This document shows positions 1-64,000 of a DNA stretch of 64,000 nt, piece by piece. A model generated the notes under the pieces. That model saw nothing but the letters and a program-made list of their open reading frames with translations, made no database searches and was not told the origin of the DNA. Source of the stretch: Galaxea fascicularis (Eukaryota > Cnidaria > Anthozoa > Scleractinia > Euphylliidae); the NCBI GenBank assembly GCA_948470475.1, contig OX419343.1:20223321-20287320 (forward strand), in the 5' to 3' direction. The position numbers were made by a program, and so were the translations under genes. The stretch's first letter is position 1. Every line of letters begins with the position of its first letter.

Positions 1-171
1 GACGTTTCGAGCGTTAGCCCTTCGTCAGAGCGAATCGAGGAATTATGGGTTGTGTGTAGTTTTTATAGTGGAGTAGGAGCTACGCTTCCCTGGCGTAGCT
101 CCTTGATAGCTCCTTGGTGAGTTTCATAATTCCTTGATTCGCTCTGACGAAGGGCCAACGCTCGAAACGTC
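1..171. repeat. Inverted-repeat foldback element
   Basis: Arms of about 47 bp (1-47 and 125-171) are near-perfect reverse complements, GACGTTTCGAGCG at one end and CGCTCGAAACGTC at the other, around a loop of about 77 bp. It looks like a MITE-type non-autonomous element. The left end coincides with the window edge, so it may extend further. Confidence 0.8.
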
Positions 172-485
172 ATCTTTTAGAATCCCTGTACGGTGGTCAA
201 TTTACACTATCAACACTGTTAATAATACCAGAATCAAGGAAGTAGGTGAGGGCATGAACTGAAATGTAAATCTTACTACAAGAGGTTCAATGCCATGAAG
301 ACAGCAATAACTTCTCAGGCGAATGTGAATATACGAAATCATAAATTTGAACTGTGATTAACGATTGAAGATATAAGTGATCCCCGCATGAACATCACTT
401 TAGTAGAAGTGAAAATAAAGCCTGAAAAATTCACTACTGCTGAGTGGTCTTCAAAACGATTATTTATATCTTCATTAGTATACTA

Positions 486-566
486 GCCTCCCACGCAGTC
501 GTTTTTAGGGGAGTCGTATTTCACCTCCACAAATACGACTCCCCTAAAAACGACTGCGTGGGAGGC
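486..566. repeat. Perfect 36-bp-arm hairpin
   Basis: Positions 486-521 and 531-566 are exact reverse complements (outer end GCCTCCCACGCAGTCG) separated by a 9-nt loop. Weaker pairing continues outward (TAGTATACTA / TAGTATACAT). It is probably a recent foldback insertion in the sequence after exon 62, and no coding is seen. Confidence 0.92.
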
Positions 567-609
567 TATTAGTATACATGTAAGGTCACCGATTTGTTAA
601 CAAACCAAC

Positions 610-59551
<58,942 letters not shown>

Positions 59552-60703
59552 TCCACTGCGGCGAAAGTTTTATCGCAAAGCTGTGACTTGTCTTCGGCCT
59601 TGCGTGGGAAAATTTACAAAGATATGGTACATTAACGCCTAAATGCTTGAAAATATTAACATTAGAATCGTTGGATGGGTTATGTTTCAGCCAGAGACAA
59701 TGTTTACACTTACTAAGGTGTCAATCTTTTCTCGAACGAAGCACAAGAGCTGTTTCACGTTCCTGAGATATCAACGGCTTATCCCCCCCTGTCTGAGCTT
59801 AATTTGTAACAGTGATCAACATCGCTTGTCGATATCTAGATTTCAACACTTCAGGTCGACTGGGTCGGCAGGCTTACGAGAAAGTGGGGGATTATCGATC
59901 GATGTTGTCTTTTGTAAGACATGTAACATATATGGACGGACACCGGATATGTGAATTGATTTCTAGAGCTTTTAATAGTGGTCCTTTGTTCCATTTCTAC
60001 GCCGTTACTCATATATACCCGTCTCAGTCTGACCTTGTGATGCGTATCAACGATTCATATTTGAGACATATCCCTCGCCGTCAAATTTTGCTTTTGGCGA
60101 TAACAGATTTCCCAGATTTCCCAGCAATGCCTAGAAATGATCGCAAGTCAACTGTTCTAATCGTGCCAGAACAGTTTGTGTTTGACCTCTTAATTCAGTT
60201 GCGGTTTTTGGGAGGATGTGAAACATCTGGGTGCAGCCAACGGGATCGGATTGTCTCGGGGTGTGTTGGCTGTTGCCAACAAAAAATACCGCTTTATCAT
60301 TAACTGATGGCCTGCATCTGTTCTCGGCTCAGAACCCTTGGAATCTTTCACAAAATTACTAAACATCTACGAGCTAAGCCTAGACAAAAATATTAGCAGT
60401 CAACTGACATGGGGATTTGTTACCTTTTAAAGTTGTAAAGTTGTAAAGTTTATATGTTTTTTGATCCACTGAAATATTTGGAGTTGGAGGTGGGGGGGGG
60501 GGGGGGGTGAGGGGGGGGGTAGAAAGAAGGCCGTAGCAGGTGATCAGGTTTCGTCTCGCCACAAAAACCTGAAGGTCCTTTAACCTTCCTCAATTAGTCG
60601 TATTTAAATCCATCTCTTACTCTCTATTCTCTCTACAAGATAGTCGAGGTCAAGCAACTGATGAACAAGATGGAACCCAACAGAGGCAACGGGAAGCAGT
60701 ATC
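59552..60703. other. Sequence upstream of the giant gene
   Basis: It should contain the 5' UTR and promoter of the giant gene, but I cannot place a TATA box or start site with confidence. A plus-strand open frame of 163 codons runs 59812-60303, without a domain I recognise. A G-run lies at 60489-60519. Confidence 0.5.
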
Positions 60704-60855
60704 TAGACTACGAGCAGTCCCTTTGTTTTTCTTATAGTCTTTGGCCGCGCGAAAGCTGGTGTCTGGGCGTTTCGCGGGGCCAACTTTCGCGCGGCCTGTT
60801 TTTTTCGCTCCGCTCTCGACGGACTATAAGAAAACAAAGGGACTGCTCGTAGTCT
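60704..60855. repeat. Foldback element with 35-bp arms
   Basis: AGACTACGAGCAGTCCCTTT at the left pairs with AAAGGGACTGCTCGTAGTCT at the right, through to CTTATAGTC/GACTATAAG. An inner pair, GGCCGCGCGAAAG/CTTTCGCGCGGCC, follows. About 152 bp. Confidence 0.9.
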
Positions 60856-61595
60856 AAGCAGTATCGTGTTTGGGAAATAATTACACTTTGATGTCGGTCT
60901 TTAGTCTGACTACCGCACTTCCCCACCCAGGTCCCACCCACACGCACTCTAACTGAAGGTATTTCTGTGTAGTCAATTCTAAACGCGACTGAATGCGATA
61001 TCACGAATTAAAGTCGCATTGCAGTCTTTCTATCACTTTACAAAACATCGAGAAAGAAAACACTTGAAAATACAAAATGCAGCTGAATCAGGGTAATGGG
61101 CTCCTGGCTCGCCTCCTACGCAAACATTCTTTTGCCTCGTCACGCAATCTTTCGTATCAGGGGCCGTTTCTCGAAACTCCCGAAAACGGTTCGCGCCCGA
61201 AAAGCCATTTCTAAAACTGCGATCCACTTATTCTAAAAAGCTGGTCTTTTACTATAATTTCAAGATAGGAAAGGGCAATTTTGTTGCAAAATCTCATGCC
61301 TGGAAATTTCTTCGTTTTCACGATAAGAAAGAAATTATAGCACCCGAAATAGGCCCGAAATGTTCCGGGGGGTTCGAGAAACGCACGCCTGCAGGTTCTT
61401 GTTTAACTCCTCTTTTGGTCGTTGTTGGGTTTTCTTTCATTCTTTGATCTAATTTCCTTTTCTTTTCCGGCCAAATGATGAAATTGTATTGTTTTATGTT
61501 GTTTTCGTTGATTCCCTTAAACAAAGGCAAGACACGTTAACTATTTTTAATCCCATTTCTTTTCATTTATCATCCGTTGTTTGAGGGTGGGAAAA
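60856..61595. other. Intergenic stretch
   Basis: No coding or element ends are recognised. Confidence 0.5.
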
Positions 61596-61599
61596 GAAG

Positions 61600-61850
61600 G
61601 GGAGGGGTGTGTCTAGATCTCGTTTCATGGAAAATAAAACGGTTTTTTCACAATTCACGAAAAACAAAAACATAATGGAAACCACGGTTCACGGCGAATT
61701 AAACATTTATTTCTCGGTTCACGGAAAACTGATAATTTTGGAAAATCACGCTTCACGACTACTATGGAAATCACGATTCACGAGGAACAAAAATAGTAGC
61801 CATTTCACATTTCACGGGAAAAAGGGCCGATCATGAGTCATGAAAACACC
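61600..61850. repeat. Dispersed repeat of CACGGTTCACGG type, copy 2 (plus orientation)
   Basis: It contains AACATAATGGAAACCACGGTTC, TTCACGGAAAAC, GAAATCACGATTCACGAGG and CATTTCACGGG. It is the inverted counterpart of 29530-29760. An open frame across it is an artefact of the repeat. Confidence 0.8.
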
Positions 61851-62229
61851 CTTTACTACCCTCTTGCTTTTAACCAGTGTACATCACTGAAAGTTTCCAA
61901 CAAAGTGGCAACCGAAAGATATTTTTTTTCCGTTAATATCCCTAGAACCTTAGAAAAAGATCAGTGTCTGGAAAGCTTCTGACGCTACTACACAGTTGCA
62001 GGCCTGGAGTGATGGCAGCTTTACTAAAGCCTGAAAATGGAAAAGCCGCAAGAGAAACGTTCACCCAAAAGTTGAAAAAAAAAAAACAGAAACCGAAGTT
62101 TCCACTAATCCTGGATCAATTTAATCGGCTTTCAATCAACCGGGCCCTTGCCAAGATCGAAAGGCCCAAAACACTAAAATGGTGATCAAATCACACGGTC
62201 ATGTCTCCTCGCCGGTCATGTCTCCTTAG

Positions 62230-63092
62230 ACCGGACACTAGGGACTCAATTTGCTTCTGTTGTGCCGCAATTTGCTAATTCTGCTTCTTCAAAATGCTGT
62301 GAACGTCTTCAGCTGTTGCATTCTCCTGAACCACTATAGTTTGCTTCGTACTGGGTTTACTCATCAGCTTCATAACCCGATCACGCACATCAAAATATGA
62401 AAGCTCTGGGTGTTCTGAATTCAAGCGCCTTAACTCGGTTCTTAGGCCTTCTTCATGCACAGCTTCAGCCAGGCGGTTCTTAAGTTGTGAGTCCCTTCCT
62501 GGCTTAGATTAATGAACTGTCCAACTGAACTATACGATCGAATAACTGTACTAGGTGCAATGAGCATGACACAAGATCCTCCCCTTCCTTTTGTCGGTAA
62601 GAAAAAAACTGTTGCTGCAGCTGGGGCAAGCTATCCCCGTCCCCGAAAACTCTGAGAAGTACCGCGAATATGTGCTCAGGGTTACCTTTGACTTCATCTC
62701 CCCTTTCCAGGATCTCTCGCCTAGCCTCTCCCGCGAGGTGCTCTAGTAAAAAGAGGGCAGTTTGCTCCTTTGACAATCCCTTACTCTCACAAATCGCCTT
62801 TGCATCCTCGATCCATTCTTCAACTGAAAGGTCAGTCCCTCTCGCAGGCTTCCCCTTGAACCTCTCTAGCTTTCGCGATGGGGTGACATAAACTAGGTGT
62901 TCTTTCTCCCCTCCTGGGCCCTTCCCCTGTTCACATGCATCCTTAGTCTGCTTAAGCAACTGTTTTAGTTCACCCTCCACTGCTTCCACGGTTACGGCAG
63001 TCTTTTGCACTTCTTCCTCCTTTTTAGCAAGTGCCAATTTCAATCCCTCGATCTCTCCCTTCAGGGCAGCTAATTCTTCAGCACTCCTTGTA
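62230..63092 (-). pseudogene. LTR-retrotransposon gag, broken
   Basis: Read leftward, a coiled-coil-like start (E-E-L-A-A-L-K-G-E-I-E-G) leads into a gag capsid-like region. Its text includes F-K-G-K-P, S-V-E-E-W-I-E-D-A, L-F-L-L-E-H-L-A-G-E-A-R, and F-G-D-G-D-S-L-P-Q-L-Q-Q-Q-F-F. It resembles the retrotransposon/PNMA-type gag capsid of Gypsy-class elements. A TAA at about 62509 and a frameshift separate it from the downstream part (A-E-A-V-H-E-E-G-L-R to I-L-K-K-Q-N), which is followed by another stop. There is no in-frame ATG for the first residues, and no protease or polymerase is seen. It is a dead fragment. Confidence 0.8.
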
Positions 63093-63119
63093 TAAACAAT
63101 TAATACTCACAGTCTGTCA

Positions 63120-64000
63120 ACATCCCACCGCCAGGGCCTTGATCTTTGTATGAAATCCTGCCGATCACGCCAGATGTGACACAGGAATTTATAGCAACTT
63201 TTAATACACAATACACAATATTTAAACTTTCAATATTAACTTTCTCTTACTAATCAGCTAATTGCCATCGTCGCTCCCCCCAGCACAAGAAAAGACGAAG
63301 AAGAATAGAAGGGGGAAACACACCTAGGTACTAAAATAAACAAGGCTTAGTGTAACTTTCCTGCGACCCTGTTTTCAAAAATCCAGGTAGATATGTATGT
63401 ATATGAATCATGCTGAGATTAACCAAAATTTTGAAAACATGCAAAGAACATAGTCAACCTGAGAGTCAGAATTAAGAATGTCATTTTTTGTTTGCTCATA
63501 TTTTTCTTTCATAATGAGTAGCAAAGCTAATTTTACCAAGAGTTGGTTAGTGCGACATCTTGTTCGCGGTATCACGGAATTCCGCACAAACATGTGGCAA
63601 GCAACACATCGATCGCAACCAACGATGCACTTTGATCGGTTTCCTAATCAGGTTTACACTGGGGGGAATTTATTAAAGCAATATAAATTGTAACGTAAGA
63701 ACATGTTAAGAGCGTTTTTACGTTCAAATCGTAAAAAAGTAATAAAAACGCTCAGCCTCAGTTCTAACCTGCCATCAGGCGGCCGTCCTTCCCTTGTTCT
63801 TTGTATGGCGTGTACCTCAGCTCCAAAATAAGACGTTCTTATCAAAAAATGAGTCTACACTGTGAGAGAGGAAATTAATACAACTTACAGTCTTTTCCTC
63901 GGCTGGGCCAGTTTTCAATCGTGCGTAAACCACTATGTTAACAACTGCAGTGAAATGATTAGTCACCATTTTCTCCCCATTTTCGATAGTGCAGTGCCCC
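63120..64000. other. Possible leader and LTR of the gag element, and flank
   Basis: To the right of gag, on the minus strand, lies CTGTGTCACA then TCTGGCGTGATCGGCAGG (about 63153-63184). This has the layout of an LTR end followed by a primer-binding site. No second LTR copy is in the window to confirm it. The remainder shows no coding sequence. Confidence 0.35.

Overview
The window is eukaryotic and animal, most likely from a cnidarian and probably a stony coral. That is an inference from short symmetric EGF exons, tRNA-derived SINEs, many small inverted-repeat DNA elements and LINE remnants; nothing in the sequence names the species. Almost everything from 610 to 59551 belongs to one giant minus-strand gene. 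It starts with a signal-peptide exon at 59479-59551 and runs off the left edge without a stop codon.

In transcription order (right to left), the predicted protein has a signal peptide, an acidic linker, a C-type lectin-like domain, two exons that each join a Ser/Thr/Pro-rich linker to an EGF module, and then a very long run of single-exon EGF modules interrupted by one Ig-like exon (23309-23662). I place 62 exons, counting one cut by an assembly gap and three that look defective. Visible coding sequence of the healthy exons is about 8.0 kb (about 2,660 residues), with about 55 EGF-like modules. Every internal exon boundary I could place is phase 1, so any exon can be gained, skipped or lost without changing frame. 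Three EGF classes recur: class A (calcium-binding, opening D-x-[ND]-E-C and carrying the [10 protein letters not shown] core), class B (short, C-S-P-S-C-G-x-N-A), and class C (C-D-P-P-C, three copies). No TB/8-Cys domain is visible, so this is not a classical fibrillin. It is best described as a large secreted or cell-surface lectin-EGF-Ig protein.

The exon array shows birth and death in progress. A two-exon block is tandemly duplicated around the N gap at 31301-31500. Exons 30 and 58 share flanking intron sequence. Exon 53 has an in-frame stop. Exon 34 lacks a GT donor, exon 35 is cut at its donor end next to a SINE, and exon 42 and the Ig exon each lack an expected cysteine.

The introns hold many mobile elements. 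These include a 2.4-kb transposon-like unit with 28-bp terminal inverted repeats and eight copies of a palindromic 14-mer (40880-43323), and two hAT-like elements with exact 8-bp target-site duplications. There are also piggyBac-like TTAA foldbacks, TAA-flanked Harbinger-like elements, a dimeric SINE with a 15-bp target duplication nested in another element, LINE fragments, and near-perfect hairpins. A GGTA-type satellite fills one intron. To the right of the gene are a hairpin element, a dispersed repeat and a broken minus-strand LTR-retrotransposon gag (62230-63092).
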